Position numbers and translations under genes: made by a program
Part shown: in pieces, positions 8,559-17,362 of the stretch
How the letters are laid out: each line of letters starts with the position of its first letter
Position numbering within the stretch: position 1 is the first letter of the stretch
DNA from: Acidimicrobiales bacterium
GTDB lineage: Bacteria; Actinomycetota; Acidimicrobiia; Acidimicrobiales; Bog-793
Direction of reading: 5' to 3'
Assembly (NCBI GenBank): GCA_035294085.1
Contig: DATGLP010000018.1
Span: 1 to 64,000 of the forward strand
Length of the DNA stretch: 64,000 nt
Notes under the pieces: generated by a model
What the model was told of the DNA's origin: nothing
Databases searched by the model: none
What the model saw: the letters and a program-made list of their open reading frames with translations, nothing else

Positions 8559-9427
8559 GGCTGCTTCGGGTCGGGGATCCCGGCCGGGAGCTCCCCGTGG
8601 TCCTCGACGAGGCGGGGCGGGCCTTCGATCTCGCGCCCGTCCTCGCCGGCGGCGACATCGACGGTGCCTTCCTGGCGGGCGGCGGGACCGAGCGGGTGCG
8701 GACGGCGCTCGCCGAGGGCTGGCTCGAGCCCCGCTCGATCGAGGGGCTGCGCGTCGGCGCCCCGATCGCGCGGCCCGCCGCGGTGGTCTGCATCGGCCAG
8801 AACTACGCCGCGCACGCGGCGGAGTCCGGCGTGCCGCCTCCCACCTCGCCGGTGGTCTTCCTCAAGCACCCGAACACCGTCGTCGGGCCGAACGACGACG
8901 TCGTGATCCCCCGCGGCTCGGCGAGGACCGACTGGGAGGTGGAGCTCGCCGTCGTGATCGGCCGCAGGTGCCGGTACCTCGACTCGCCGGCGGCCGCCGT
9001 CGCCTGCATCGCCGGCTACACGATCGCCAACGACGTCTCGGAGCGGGCGTTCCAGCTCGAGGGCGGCGGGGGGCAGTGGACGAAGGGGAAGTCCTGCGAG
9101 ACCTTCCTGCCGCTCGGGCCGTGGCTCGTGCCCGCCGACGACGTCGCCGATCCCGGCAACCTCCGCCTCCGCTCGTTCGTGAACGGCGAGGCGCGCCAGG
9201 ACTCGACGACCGCGGACATGATCTTCCCCGTCCCCTACCTCGTGTGGCACCTCTCGCAGTACCTCGTGCTCGAGCCCGGGGACCTCGTCTGCACCGGCAC
9301 GCCCGAGGGCGTGGCGCTGTCCGGGCGGTTCCCCTACCTGCGCCCCGGCGACCGCATGGCGCTCGAGATCGAGGGGCTCGGCCGCCAGGAGCAGCTGCTC
9401 GTCGCGGCCGACCACGCCGGGAGATAG
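8555..9427 (+). CDS. Fumarylacetoacetate hydrolase family, probable 2,4-diketo-3-deoxy-L-fuconate hydrolase
   Basis: 290 residues. The FAH catalytic core is plain: VVCIGQNYAAHAAE, FLKHPNTVVGPND, then the metal-binding TDWEVELAVVIGR (E-x-E), YTIANDVSER, KSCETFLPLGPWL and CTGTPEGV. In the non-phosphorylating fucose route a FAH-fold enzyme splits 2,4-diketo-3-deoxy-L-fuconate into pyruvate and lactate, and this gene closes the operon. It starts in an ATGA overlap with the SDR gene. The fold is certain; the substrate comes from pathway context. Confidence 0.8.
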   Translation: MRLLRVGDPGRELPVVLDEAGRAFDLAPVLAGGDIDGAFLAGGGTERVRTALAEGWLEPRSIEGLRVGAPIARPAAVVCIGQNYAAHAAESGVPPPTSPVVFLKHPNTVVGPNDDVVIPRGSARTDWEVELAVVIGRRCRYLDSPAAAVACIAGYTIANDVSERAFQLEGGGGQWTKGKSCETFLPLGPWLVPADDVADPGNLRLRSFVNGEARQDSTTADMIFPVPYLVWHLSQYLVLEPGDLVCTGTPEGVALSGRFPYLRPGDRMALEIEGLGRQEQLLVAADHAGR

Positions 9428-9443
9428 TTCGCAAGGCGAACTA
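9425..9443. promoter_or_regulatory. Palindromic operator TAGTTCGC-AAG-GCGAACTA upstream of the MarR gene
   Basis: Perfect 8-base arms around a 3-base centre. It overlaps the stop of the previous gene and covers the -35 and spacer region of a promoter whose -10 is TACGCT at 9449-9454. MarR repressors bind palindromes of this size close to their own start, so this is a likely autoregulatory site for the regulator and the downstream exporter. Confidence 0.65.
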
Positions 9444-9460
9444 ATTGCTACGCTGTGCGC

Positions 9461-9937
9461 GTGGCGTGCGAGGCGAGGCCCCGAGGTGACCGACCCGACC
9501 GGGCGCGCCTCGTCACGGCGGTCCGGGCGCTCGCGCGGGCGTCACGGACCCTCGAGCTCGCCTCGGACGAGCTGAGCCTCGCCCAGTACCGCGTCCTCGC
9601 CGCGATCGCCTCGGGCGAGGAGCGGGCGAGCTGGGTGGCGAGCCGGCTGGCGATCGGCAAGCCCGCCGTGAGCGCCCTCGTCGAGTCGCTGTCACGCCGT
9701 GGTCTCCTCGACCGGGAGGTGGTCGCCTCGGACCAGCGAGCGGTCGCCCTGCGCGTGACGCGGGAGGGCGCCGCCGTCCTCGCGCGTGCCGAGGGCGCCA
9801 TGGCCGAGCGCCTGCAGGCGGTGCTCGAGCGCTGTGAGGAGCGCGCCGAGATCCTCGCCTCGCTCGGGCGCCTCGGCGAGCTGCTCGAGGCGCGGGCGGC
9901 CGAGCACCGCGCCCGGCACGCCCGGCCGAGGCCATGA
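9461..9937 (+). CDS. MarR-family transcriptional regulator
   Basis: About 158 residues. The winged helix-turn-helix is visible as LSLAQYRVLAAIASGEE, WVASRLAIGKPAVSALVESL and the wing REVVASDQRAVALRVT. Helices at both ends would form the dimer. The frame also opens at GTG 9455, but that codon directly abuts the -10-like TACGCT (9449-9454). The GTG at 9461, 6 bases further, matches the leaderless spacing seen elsewhere in the window and is preferred. Its stop overlaps the start of a large ABC exporter (ATGA), a classic drug-efflux regulator arrangement. Confidence 0.82.
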   Translation: MACEARPRGDRPDRARLVTAVRALARASRTLELASDELSLAQYRVLAAIASGEERASWVASRLAIGKPAVSALVESLSRRGLLDREVVASDQRAVALRVTREGAAVLARAEGAMAERLQAVLERCEERAEILASLGRLGELLEARAAEHRARHARPRP

Positions 9938-12900
9938 GCGGCGGGCCGAGGCGCCGACGGGCGGGCTGGCTGAGGCGGCTGGGGCGCTACCTGCTGGCGC
10001 ACCGGCGCGACGTCGTGGGCTCCCTCGCCGCGGGGGTGCTGGCGAGCGGCTGCCAGGCGGTCGTGCCGCTCCTCGTGCGCCAGATCGTCGACGAGGTGGT
10101 CGTGGCGCGTGCCGCCGCGCGCTGGCCGTGGCTCGCCGCGCTCGTCGGCGTCGGCGCGGCCTCCTTCGGCTTCTCCCACCTGCGCCGCTACCTCGGCGGG
10201 CGGGCCGCGCTCGCGGTCCAGCACGACCTGCGCAACGACATGCACGACCACCTCCAGGCCCTGGACCTCCAGACGCTGGACGCCCTGCCGACCGGACAGC
10301 TCGTCGCGCGCGCCAGCTCCGACGCGAAGCTCGTCCAGGGCTTCCTCGGGTTCTTCCCGATCGTGAGCGGCAACCTCCTCCTGATGCTCGTCGCCCTCGG
10401 CGTCATGGTCTACCTGTCGCCGCTGCTCGCGAGCATCAGCCTCGCCGTCGTGCCCGCGGTGGCGCTCGTCTCCTACCGGATGCGCCAGCAGATCTTCCCG
10501 GCGACCTGGGACGCGCAGCAGCGGGAGGGCGAGCTCGTCCAGGTCGTCGACGAGGCCGTGAACGGCGTGCGCGTCGTGAAGGCCTTCGGGCAGGAGCGGC
10601 GCGAGCTCGACCGGCTCGTCGAGCGAGCGCGCTCGCTCTACGGCTCGCAGATGCGCGTCGTGCGCCTCCAGTCCCGGTTCCAGCCGCTGCTGCAGGCCGT
10701 CCCGGCGCTCGGGCGCGTCGCCCTCCTCGCCCTCGGCGGCTCCCTCGCCCTGCGCCACGCCATCACCCTCGGCACCTTCCTCGCCTTCGCGGCGTACCTC
10801 ACGCAGCTCATGGCCCCGGCTCGCCAGCTCGCGGGCGTCCTCACGGTCGGCCAGCAGGCGCGCGCCGGCCTCGAGCGGATCTTCCAGCTCCTCGACCTCG
10901 CGCCCGCCATCGCCGACGCGCCCGGCGCCCTCGAGCTCGGCGACGTCGACGGCGCCCTCGACTTCTCCGACGTCGCCTTCGCCTACGGCGAGGGCGAGCC
11001 CGTCCTCGACGGCTTCGACCTGTCGGTCGCGCCGGGCGAGCGCGTGGCTATCGTCGGCGCGAGCGGCAGCGGGAAGTCGACGGTCGCGCTGCTCGCGTGC
11101 CGCCTCCTCGACCCCGGGCGCGGCTCGGTCCGCCTCGACGGCCACGACCTGCGCGAGGTCGCGCTCGCGTCGCTGCGGGGGGCGGTCGGCATCGTGTTCG
11201 AGGAGAGCTTCCTCTTCTCCGACACCGTGCGCGCCAACATCGCCTACGGCAGGCCCGAGGCGAGCGACGCCGAGATCGAGGCCGCGGCGCGCGCCGCGCA
11301 GGCGCACGAGTTCATCGAGGCCCTGCCGAACGGCTACGACACCGTCGTCGGCGAGCGCGGCCTCACGCTGTCGGGCGGGCAGCGCCAGCGCGTCGCCCTC
11401 GCCCGCGCCATCCTGCGCCGCCCGCGCGTCCTCGTCCTCGACGACGCCACGAGCGCGGTGGACGCGGGGGTCGAGGAACGGATCCACGAGGCGCTGCGGG
11501 AGGCCTTCGCCGGTCGCACCCTGCTGGTGTGCGCGCACCGTCGCTCGACGCTGCGCCTCGCGGATCGCATCGTCGTCCTCGACGACGGGCGGGTCGTCGC
11601 CGAGGGGACCCACGACGAGCTCGTGGCGACGAGCGCCCTCTACCGCGAGCTCGTCGCCGGCCCCGACGAGGCGCACCCGGGCGCCACCGGCGCCACCTCC
11701 CGGCGCGCCTCGTCGGCGCGGCGGGCGGCGGTGGCGCCTGCGCCCGCGGCACTGCCGGCCGGTCTCGGTCGCGAGCGAGGGGAGGGATGGCGCCGCAGCC
11801 TCGCCCCGACGGACGAGCTGCTCGCCGGCGTCGCCTCCCTGCGGCCGGTGCGCGACGCGGCGGCGGTCGACCTCGAGCGCGAGACCCGCCGCGACCCGGC
11901 CTTCAGCCTCGCCCGCCTGGCCGGCGAGTTCCGTCGCCCGCTGCTCGGCGGGCTCGCGCTCGTCGTGGCGGACGCCCTCCTCTCGCTCGCCGGGCCGGCC
12001 TTCGTGAAGGCGGGCATCGACCGGGGCGTCGAGCGGGGGTCGCTCGCCGCGCTCCTCGTCGCCTCGGGTCTCTACCTCGCCGTGACGCTCGCGGACCTCG
12101 CCGACGCGATCGGAGAGACCTTCGTCACCGGGCGGAGCGCGCAGCGCATCATGCTCTCCCTGCGCATCCGGATCTGGGCGCAGCTGCAGCGGCTCTCCCT
12201 CGACTACTACGAGCGGGAGATGGCGGGCCGGATCATGACCCGCATGACGACCGACGTCGACCAGTTCGAGTCGCTGCTCGAGAACGGCCTGCTGGCGGCG
12301 CTCGTCGCGATCGTGACGTTCGTCGGCGTCGGGATCGCCCTCGTCGTCATGAACGCCGAGCTCGGCCTGTGCACCCTGTCGGTGACCGTGCCGCTCGGTG
12401 TCGCGACGTGGGCCTTCCGCCGGCGCGCCGCCCGCCTCTACGAGCAGGCGCGCGAGCGCCTCGCGCTCTTGAACGCCGACTTCCAGGAGAGCCTCGCCGG
12501 GGCGCGCGAGTCGAAGGCCTTCGCGCACGAGGCCCTGGCGAACGAGCGCTTCCACCGCCTGAACCGCAGCTACCTCGAGACGCGCGTCGGCGCGCAGCGC
12601 CTCGTCGCGACCTACTTCCCCTTCGTCCAGTTCCTGTCCGCCGTCGCCACCGCCATCGTCCTCGGCGTCGGCGCGTCGCTCGTCGCCTCCGGCCGGCTGC
12701 TCACCGGCTCGCTCGTCGCCTTCGTGCTGTACGTGGAGATGTTCTTCTCCCCGATCCAGCAGCTCTCCCAGGTGTTCGACTCCTGGCAGCAGACGCGGGT
12801 CTCGATCCGTCGCATCGCCGAGCTGATGCGCCTCGAGCCGCTGGTGCGCGACCCGCAGGCGCCGCTCCAGCCCCGGCGCCTCGAGGGTGCCCTCGACCTC

Positions 12901-13728
12901 GGCGCGGTGCGCTTCGCCTACCCGAGCGACCTCGGCGCGAGGCGCAACGGCGCCGCGGGGGGCGTGCCCGGGGAGGGAGCCCACCGACCGGGCGCCGCCC
13001 TCGAGGCCCTGCGCGGCCTCACGATCGACGTCTCGCCGGGGGAGACCGTGGCGCTCGTCGGGGCGACCGGGGCCGGTAAGTCGACGGTCGTCAAGCTGCT
13101 CGCCCGCTTCTACGATCCCGACGACGGCCACGTGCGCGTCGACGGGATCGACCTGCGCCGGCTCTCCCTCCACGCCTACCGCCGCCGGCTCGGGTACGTG
13201 CCGCAGGAGGCCTTCCTCTTCTCGGGCACGATCCGGGACAACATCGCCTACGGCCGCCCCTCGGCCTCCGACGCCGAGGTCGAGTCCGCCGCTCGCGCCG
13301 TCGGGGCGCACGAGTTCATCGCGAGCCTCCCCGGCGGCTACTACCACGAGCTCGCCGAGCGAGGGCGCTCGCTGTCGGCCGGCGAGCGTCAGCTCGTCGC
13401 GCTCGCGCGTGCCGAGCTCGTCCAGCCGGCGGTCCTCCTCCTCGACGAGGCCACCTCGAACCTCGACCTCGCGACCGAGTCGCGCGTCGCCGCCGCGATG
13501 CGCGAGGTCGCGCGCGGCCGGACGACCATCGTCATCGCGCACCGCCTGCAGACGGCGCGCAGCGCGGACCGGATCCTCGTCCTGGACCACGGCGAGCTCG
13601 TCGAGGCCGGCACCCACGACGAGCTCCTCGAGCTCGGCGGGCACTACGCGTCCATGTGGCGTGCCTTCGAGCTCACGGGACGCCTCGGTGCCGGCTCGCT
13701 GCGCCGGCGCGAGGCGACGGCCCGGTGA
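9934..13728 (+). CDS. Fused heterodimeric-type ABC exporter (TMD-NBD-TMD-NBD)
   Basis: 1264 residues: two complete ABC exporter half-transporters in one chain. Half 1 has membrane helices in the first ~310 residues, then GASGSGKST (about 375), a Q-loop region reading VFEESFLFSD, LSGGQRQR (about 479) and LVLDDATSAVD. After a basic, Ala-rich linker (about 575-660) half 2 repeats the layout with GATGAGKST (about 1043), VPQEAFLFSG, LSAGERQ (about 1147) and LLLDEATSNLD. NBD1 has Glu for the Q-loop Gln and Asp for the catalytic Glu, and NBD2 has LSAGE for LSGGQ, so one ATP site should be degenerate. Probably exports a drug or lipid; substrate unknown. Confidence 0.88.
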   Translation: MSGGPRRRRAGWLRRLGRYLLAHRRDVVGSLAAGVLASGCQAVVPLLVRQIVDEVVVARAAARWPWLAALVGVGAASFGFSHLRRYLGGRAALAVQHDLRNDMHDHLQALDLQTLDALPTGQLVARASSDAKLVQGFLGFFPIVSGNLLLMLVALGVMVYLSPLLASISLAVVPAVALVSYRMRQQIFPATWDAQQREGELVQVVDEAVNGVRVVKAFGQERRELDRLVERARSLYGSQMRVVRLQSRFQPLLQAVPALGRVALLALGGSLALRHAITLGTFLAFAAYLTQLMAPARQLAGVLTVGQQARAGLERIFQLLDLAPAIADAPGALELGDVDGALDFSDVAFAYGEGEPVLDGFDLSVAPGERVAIVGASGSGKSTVALLACRLLDPGRGSVRLDGHDLREVALASLRGAVGIVFEESFLFSDTVRANIAYGRPEASDAEIEAAARAAQAHEFIEALPNGYDTVVGERGLTLSGGQRQRVALARAILRRPRVLVLDDATSAVDAGVEERIHEALREAFAGRTLLVCAHRRSTLRLADRIVVLDDGRVVAEGTHDELVATSALYRELVAGPDEAHPGATGATSRRASSARRAAVAPAPAALPAGLGRERGEGWRRSLAPTDELLAGVASLRPVRDAAAVDLERETRRDPAFSLARLAGEFRRPLLGGLALVVADALLSLAGPAFVKAGIDRGVERGSLAALLVASGLYLAVTLADLADAIGETFVTGRSAQRIMLSLRIRIWAQLQRLSLDYYEREMAGRIMTRMTTDVDQFESLLENGLLAALVAIVTFVGVGIALVVMNAELGLCTLSVTVPLGVATWAFRRRAARLYEQARERLALLNADFQESLAGARESKAFAHEALANERFHRLNRSYLETRVGAQRLVATYFPFVQFLSAVATAIVLGVGASLVASGRLLTGSLVAFVLYVEMFFSPIQQLSQVFDSWQQTRVSIRRIAELMRLEPLVRDPQAPLQPRRLEGALDLGAVRFAYPSDLGARRNGAAGGVPGEGAHRPGAALEALRGLTIDVSPGETVALVGATGAGKSTVVKLLARFYDPDDGHVRVDGIDLRRLSLHAYRRRLGYVPQEAFLFSGTIRDNIAYGRPSASDAEVESAARAVGAHEFIASLPGGYYHELAERGRSLSAGERQLVALARAELVQPAVLLLDEATSNLDLATESRVAAAMREVARGRTTIVIAHRLQTARSADRILVLDHGELVEAGTHDELLELGGHYASMWRAFELTGRLGAGSLRRREATAR

Positions 13729-13963
13729 CCTCGGCCAGCCGGGCGGCGCACGGTCGGCACGCTGCGAGCGCCGAAGGCCGCGGCGTCCGAGGCCGCCGCC
13801 GGTCGCGTGCCACCCGCGCGGGCGACGCATCGCTCGGCACGCTGGAGCGCACGTCGTGGCACGACGGCCGCGCCCGCGAGGCGACGAGTGGCGGGAGCTC
13901 GCGCGAGGGCGGGCGCGCCTGGGCGGGGACCGCCTTCCGCTCGTGTGCCGACGCGGCCTGCCC

Positions 13964-14761
13964 TCAGCGCGGCGTCGTGGTCGGCGGCCACAGGGAGGCG
14001 AGGCCGTCCGAGCCGAGGCGCGCGAGCACCGCCCGGAGGTGCTCGCGCGCGAGGTTGAAGAGGCCGGAGCCGAGGCTCACCCGCCGGACGCCGAGCTCGG
14101 CGAGCTCCCCGAGGGAGAGGCCGCCCGGGCGCGCCGTCACGTTGACCGGACCGGGCACGGACGAGACGAAGGAGGCGATGGCCGCCCGGTCGGCGAGCGC
14201 GATCGGGTAGACGCAGTCCGCACCGGCGGCGAGGTAGCGCTCGGCGCGGCGGAGCGCCTCGGCGAGCTGGGCCGGCGGGTCGCCGAGGTGGCGGATGAAG
14301 CAGTCGATGCGCGCGTTGATCACGACGTGCACGCCGTGCGCGCCGGCCGCGGCGCGCACCGCCGCGAGGTACTCGGCCTGGCGCGCGGCGTCGACGAGCA
14401 CCTCGTCACCGTGGTGGTCGGTGTCCTCCAGGTTGCAGCCGACGATGCCCGCCGCGAGCATCCGCTCGACGAGCTCGTCGGGCGCGAGACGGTAGCCAGC
14501 CTCGAGGTCCGCCGTGACCGGCCGGTCGACGGACGCCGCGAGGCGGCCGAGGTGCTCGAAGACGAGGTCCGGGTCGCTCGAGTCGTCGTCGGCGACGCCG
14601 AGGACCTCGGCGATGGCGCGGCTCGAGGTGGCGACGACCGGGAACCCGGCCGCCTCCACGACCTTGGCGGACGCGACGTCCCAGACGTTCGGCAGGAGGA
14701 GTGGGGCGTCCGCCCGGTGTGCGGCGAGGAGCGCGTCCGCGCGGGCGGCGAGCGTGCTCAC
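13964..14761 (-). CDS. Isocitrate lyase / PEP mutase family protein
   Basis: 265 residues, the usual size of the short PEP-mutase-like group. Visible motifs are LLPNVWDVASAKVVEAAGFPVVATSS at the N-terminus, DLEAGYRL in place of the D-x-D-x-GYG metal strand, GCNLEDTD, VINARIDCF and GADCVYPI. Enzymes of this family cleave or form C-C or C-P bonds on 2-oxo or 2-hydroxy acids, including oxaloacetate decarboxylation; the reaction here cannot be fixed from sequence. Its GTG start overlaps the stop of the upstream AhpD-like gene, so the two are co-translated. It converges with the exporter across a 235-base gap. Confidence 0.78.
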   Translation of the reverse strand: MSTLAARADALLAAHRADAPLLLPNVWDVASAKVVEAAGFPVVATSSRAIAEVLGVADDDSSDPDLVFEHLGRLAASVDRPVTADLEAGYRLAPDELVERMLAAGIVGCNLEDTDHHGDEVLVDAARQAEYLAAVRAAAGAHGVHVVINARIDCFIRHLGDPPAQLAEALRRAERYLAAGADCVYPIALADRAAIASFVSSVPGPVNVTARPGGLSLGELAELGVRRVSLGSGLFNLAREHLRAVLARLGSDGLASLWPPTTTPR

Positions 14762-15228
14762 GAGGCCGCCGAGCGCGGCGCGCCATGGCGCGAGACGTAG
14801 CCGCCGACCGGGGCGCGAAAGGCGATCGCGAGGCGGTTCCAGCTGTTGATGACGATGACCGCGAGCGTGAGCCTCGTGAGCTCGTCCTCGGAGAGCTGGG
14901 CGCGCACCTGCTCGTAGAGCTCGTCGGGGACCTCGCGCTCGGCGATCAGCGTCAGCTCCTCGCACCAGGCGAGCGCCGCTCGCTCGCGCGCGCTGAAGCA
15001 CGGCGCCTCGCGCCAGGTCGCGACGAGGTGGAGGCGGTCGTCGGACTCGCCGAGCGCTCTCGCGTCCTTCGTGTGCATCTCGAGGCAGTGCGCGCAGCCG
15101 TTCAGCTGCGAGGCCCGGACCTTCACGAGCTCGAGCAGCAACGGCTCGAGCGTGCCGGCGCTCGAGGCGGCCGTGAGCTCCCGAAGCGGGCCGGTGATCT
15201 CGGGGTGGTCGCGGTAGTCGATCCGCAT
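14758..15228 (-). CDS. Carboxymuconolactone decarboxylase / AhpD-like protein
   Basis: 156 residues of the AhpD fold. The diagnostic stretch is [23 protein letters not shown], holding the C-x-x-C-x3-H redox centre of AhpD-type alkylhydroperoxidases; [12 protein letters not shown] and the helix [16 protein letters not shown] complete the family pattern. Likely a small thiol-dependent peroxidase or related reductase, cytoplasmic. The ATG at 15228 has a strong GGAGGTG Shine-Dalgarno. It is the first gene of a two-gene unit with the PEP-mutase-like enzyme. Confidence 0.82.
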   Translation of the reverse strand: MRIDYRDHPEITGPLRELTAASSAGTLEPLLLELVKVRASQLNGCAHCLEMHTKDARALGESDDRLHLVATWREAPCFSARERAALAWCEELTLIAEREVPDELYEQVRAQLSEDELTRLTLAVIVINSWNRLAIAFRAPVGGYVSRHGAPRSAAS

Positions 15229-15277
15229 CGTGCACCTCCTGGCGCCACGCTCGAACGGGGGCCGGTGCGGCTGCCCC

Positions 15278-15302
15278 GTCCCGGTGGGACACCTGAGTAT
15301 GG
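15278..15302 (-). promoter_or_regulatory. Possible promoter and operator for the AhpD-like gene
   Basis: On the minus strand a -10-like CATACT (15302-15297) is followed by the inverted repeat GTCCC-acc-GGGAC (15290-15278) about where transcription would start, ~60 bases before the start codon. No good -35 is visible. The rest of the gap 15229-15582 between the AhpD-like gene and etfA contains only GC-rich sequence with no gene I can support. Confidence 0.3.
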
Positions 15303-15582
15303 CTGCTGCTGGTGCGGGCGGCGCCGGTCATCCGGCGGGTGGCGGTCGGACCGGGGCAGCCGAGCGCGCGGGGCCGGCGCGGGTGGCCCGCTCGGGCCCG
15401 AGGGCGCGCGCTCGGGCGATCCCTCGACGGCGTGCCGGCGGGGGAGGGCCGTCGGTGCCTGCGCCCGGCGGCGGTCGAGGACGAACGGTGACGCACCGGG
15501 GGGCGTGCGGCCGGTGCGGCGCGGGCTGCGCCTGGTCCGAGGCGGCGCCGGCGCGCTCGCGCCGGACGAGGGCGTGCCGGCG

Positions 15583-16557
15583 CTACGCGCGCCGAGGGAG
15601 GGCCTTCAGGGCGTCGATGAGCCTGGGGACGAGCGACGTGGCGTCGGCGACGACGCCGAGGTCGGCGACGGAGAAGATCGGGGCGTCGGGGTCCTTGTTG
15701 ATCGCGAGGATGTGCGACGAGCCCTTCATCCCGACGAGGTGCTGGGTCGCGCCCGAGATGCCGACGGCGACGTACAGCGTCGGCTTCACCGTCTTGCCCG
15801 TCTGGCCGACCTGGTAGGCGTAGGGGACCCAGCCCGCGTCGACGACGGCGCGCGACGCGCCGGGAGCGCCGTTGAGGAGGCGGGCGAGCTCTTCGACGAG
15901 GGCGAAGTTCTCCTTCGTCCCGAGCCCGCGCCCGCCGGAGACGACCACGTCGGCGTCGTCGAGGCGCGGCCCGGACTGCTCCTCGGCGTGGCGGCCGAGC
16001 ACCTCGGCCCGGTCCGTCCCGGCCGTCGGCGCGACCGAGAGCTGGCGCACCTCGGCCGGCGGGCCCCCGGTGGGCTCGACGGGGAAGGACTTCGCGCGCA
16101 CGAGGAAGATGCCCGGTCCCTCCCCCGTGAACCGGGAACGCACGAGCTTCGTGCCGCCGAAGATGGCGTGCTCGGCCACGAGCCTCCCCTCGACGCGCTC
16201 GAGGCCGACGACGTTCGCGAGCACGGGCCGGTCGATGCGAGCCGAGAGCCGGCCGGCGGCGTCCCGGCCGTCGTAGGTGGCCGGGACGAGGATCGCCTCG
16301 ACCTCCCCGTCGGCGCGCAACCGCTCGGCGAGCGCCGCGCTGAGCGTCGGCGCGGCGAGGGAGCTGCCGAGCTCGCCGGCGTGCCACAGCGTCGCGACGC
16401 CGTGCTCGCCGAGGGTGGCCGCGAGCGCCTCCGCACCCGGGCCCGAGCTCAGCGCCTCGACGCGCTCGGCGAGGCGGCGAGCGGCGCCGACGAGCTCGAG
16501 GCTCGTCGTGCTCGGCCGTCCCGCCTCCGCCTCGACGAGGACCAGAATCGCAGCCAC
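15583..16557 (-). CDS. etfA: Electron transfer flavoprotein, alpha subunit
   Basis: 324 residues, normal length. The N-terminal domain begins [12 protein letters not shown]. The conserved C-terminal FAD domain reads [53 protein letters not shown] and [21 protein letters not shown]. With EtfB it passes electrons from acyl-CoA and other flavin dehydrogenases to the quinone pool. It follows etfB by 9 bases on the minus strand, in the usual B-A order. No ETF:quinone oxidoreductase is in the window. Confidence 0.95.
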   Translation of the reverse strand: MAAILVLVEAEAGRPSTTSLELVGAARRLAERVEALSSGPGAEALAATLGEHGVATLWHAGELGSSLAAPTLSAALAERLRADGEVEAILVPATYDGRDAAGRLSARIDRPVLANVVGLERVEGRLVAEHAIFGGTKLVRSRFTGEGPGIFLVRAKSFPVEPTGGPPAEVRQLSVAPTAGTDRAEVLGRHAEEQSGPRLDDADVVVSGGRGLGTKENFALVEELARLLNGAPGASRAVVDAGWVPYAYQVGQTGKTVKPTLYVAVGISGATQHLVGMKGSSHILAINKDPDAPIFSVADLGVVADATSLVPRLIDALKALPRRA

Positions 16558-16566
16558 GTGATCTCC

Positions 16567-17352
16567 TCAGACGAGCTTCAGCTGCTGGAGGTAGGCGACG
16601 ATGCGGGCCTCGGCGTCGCCGGTGTCGGTGACGACCTCGCCGGCGGCGCGCGCCGGCGCCTCGACCACCGAGACGACCTCCTGCCTGCTCCCGCGCGCGC
16701 CGACGGTCTCGGGCTCGATCCCGAGGTCGGCGAGGGACACCACGTCGACCGGCTTGGAGCGCGCGCTCATGATGCCCTTGAACGAGGGGTAGCGAGGCTC
16801 GACCACCCCCGCCGTCACGCTCACGACGCAGGGGAGCGCGCAGGCGACCTCGTCGTAGCCGCCCTCGGTCTGGCGGTGCACGAGCAGGCGCTCGCCGTCG
16901 AGCTCGACGTGGCGCGCGAAGGTGACCGCCGGCCAGCCGAGCAGCTCGGCCACCTGGACGGGCACGGTGCCGGTGTAGCCGTCGGTCGACTCGGTGGCGG
17001 CGATCACGAGGTCCGGCTCCACCCGCCGGAGGGCGGCCGCGAGCACCTTCGCCGTCGAGAGGGCGTCCGAGCCGGCGAGCGCCTCGTCGGAGACGAGCAC
17101 GGCGCGCGCCGCGCCCATGGCGAGGCCAGTGCGCAGGCCGTTCGTCTCCTCGTGGGGCGCCATCGAGACGAGCGCGACCTCGCCCTCGCCGCTCGCCTCG
17201 GCGAGGCGCAGCCCCACCTCGACCCCGTAGGAGTCGGAGTCGTCGAGGATGAGCTTGCCGTCGCGCACGATGGTCATCCGTTGCTCGTCGAGGACGGTCT
17301 CCTCGGGGTCGGGGATCTGCTTCGCGAGCACGGCGATGCGCAGGGGTGCCAC
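16567..17352 (-). CDS. etfB: Electron transfer flavoprotein, beta subunit
   Basis: 261 residues. MAPLRIAVLAKQIPDPE is the typical start, and DSYGVEVGLRLAEASG, GAARAVLVSDEALAGSDALSTAKVLA and LVIAATESTDGYTGTVPVQVAELLG are the conserved AMP-binding and recognition-loop regions. Forms the ETF heterodimer with the gene just downstream. GTG start at 17352. It lies 10 bases after the 2-hydroxyacid dehydrogenase gene, so the three probably share one transcript and the dehydrogenase may supply or remove a 2-oxo/2-hydroxy acid linked to this electron pathway. Confidence 0.95.
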   Translation of the reverse strand: MAPLRIAVLAKQIPDPEETVLDEQRMTIVRDGKLILDDSDSYGVEVGLRLAEASGEGEVALVSMAPHEETNGLRTGLAMGAARAVLVSDEALAGSDALSTAKVLAAALRRVEPDLVIAATESTDGYTGTVPVQVAELLGWPAVTFARHVELDGERLLVHRQTEGGYDEVACALPCVVSVTAGVVEPRYPSFKGIMSARSKPVDVVSLADLGIEPETVGARGSRQEVVSVVEAPARAAGEVVTDTGDAEARIVAYLQQLKLV

Positions 17353-17362
17353 CTGGGCGAGG

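Noticed and set aside
9448-13830. A 1460-codon open frame antisense to the ABC exporter
   Set aside because: It mirrors the codon pattern of the exporter on the other strand, has no domain features and is mostly Arg/Glu/Ala/Val repeats typical of GC-rich shadow frames.
15230-15817. Open plus-strand frame upstream of and over etfA
   Set aside because: Overlaps a certain gene in antisense and has no recognisable domain.
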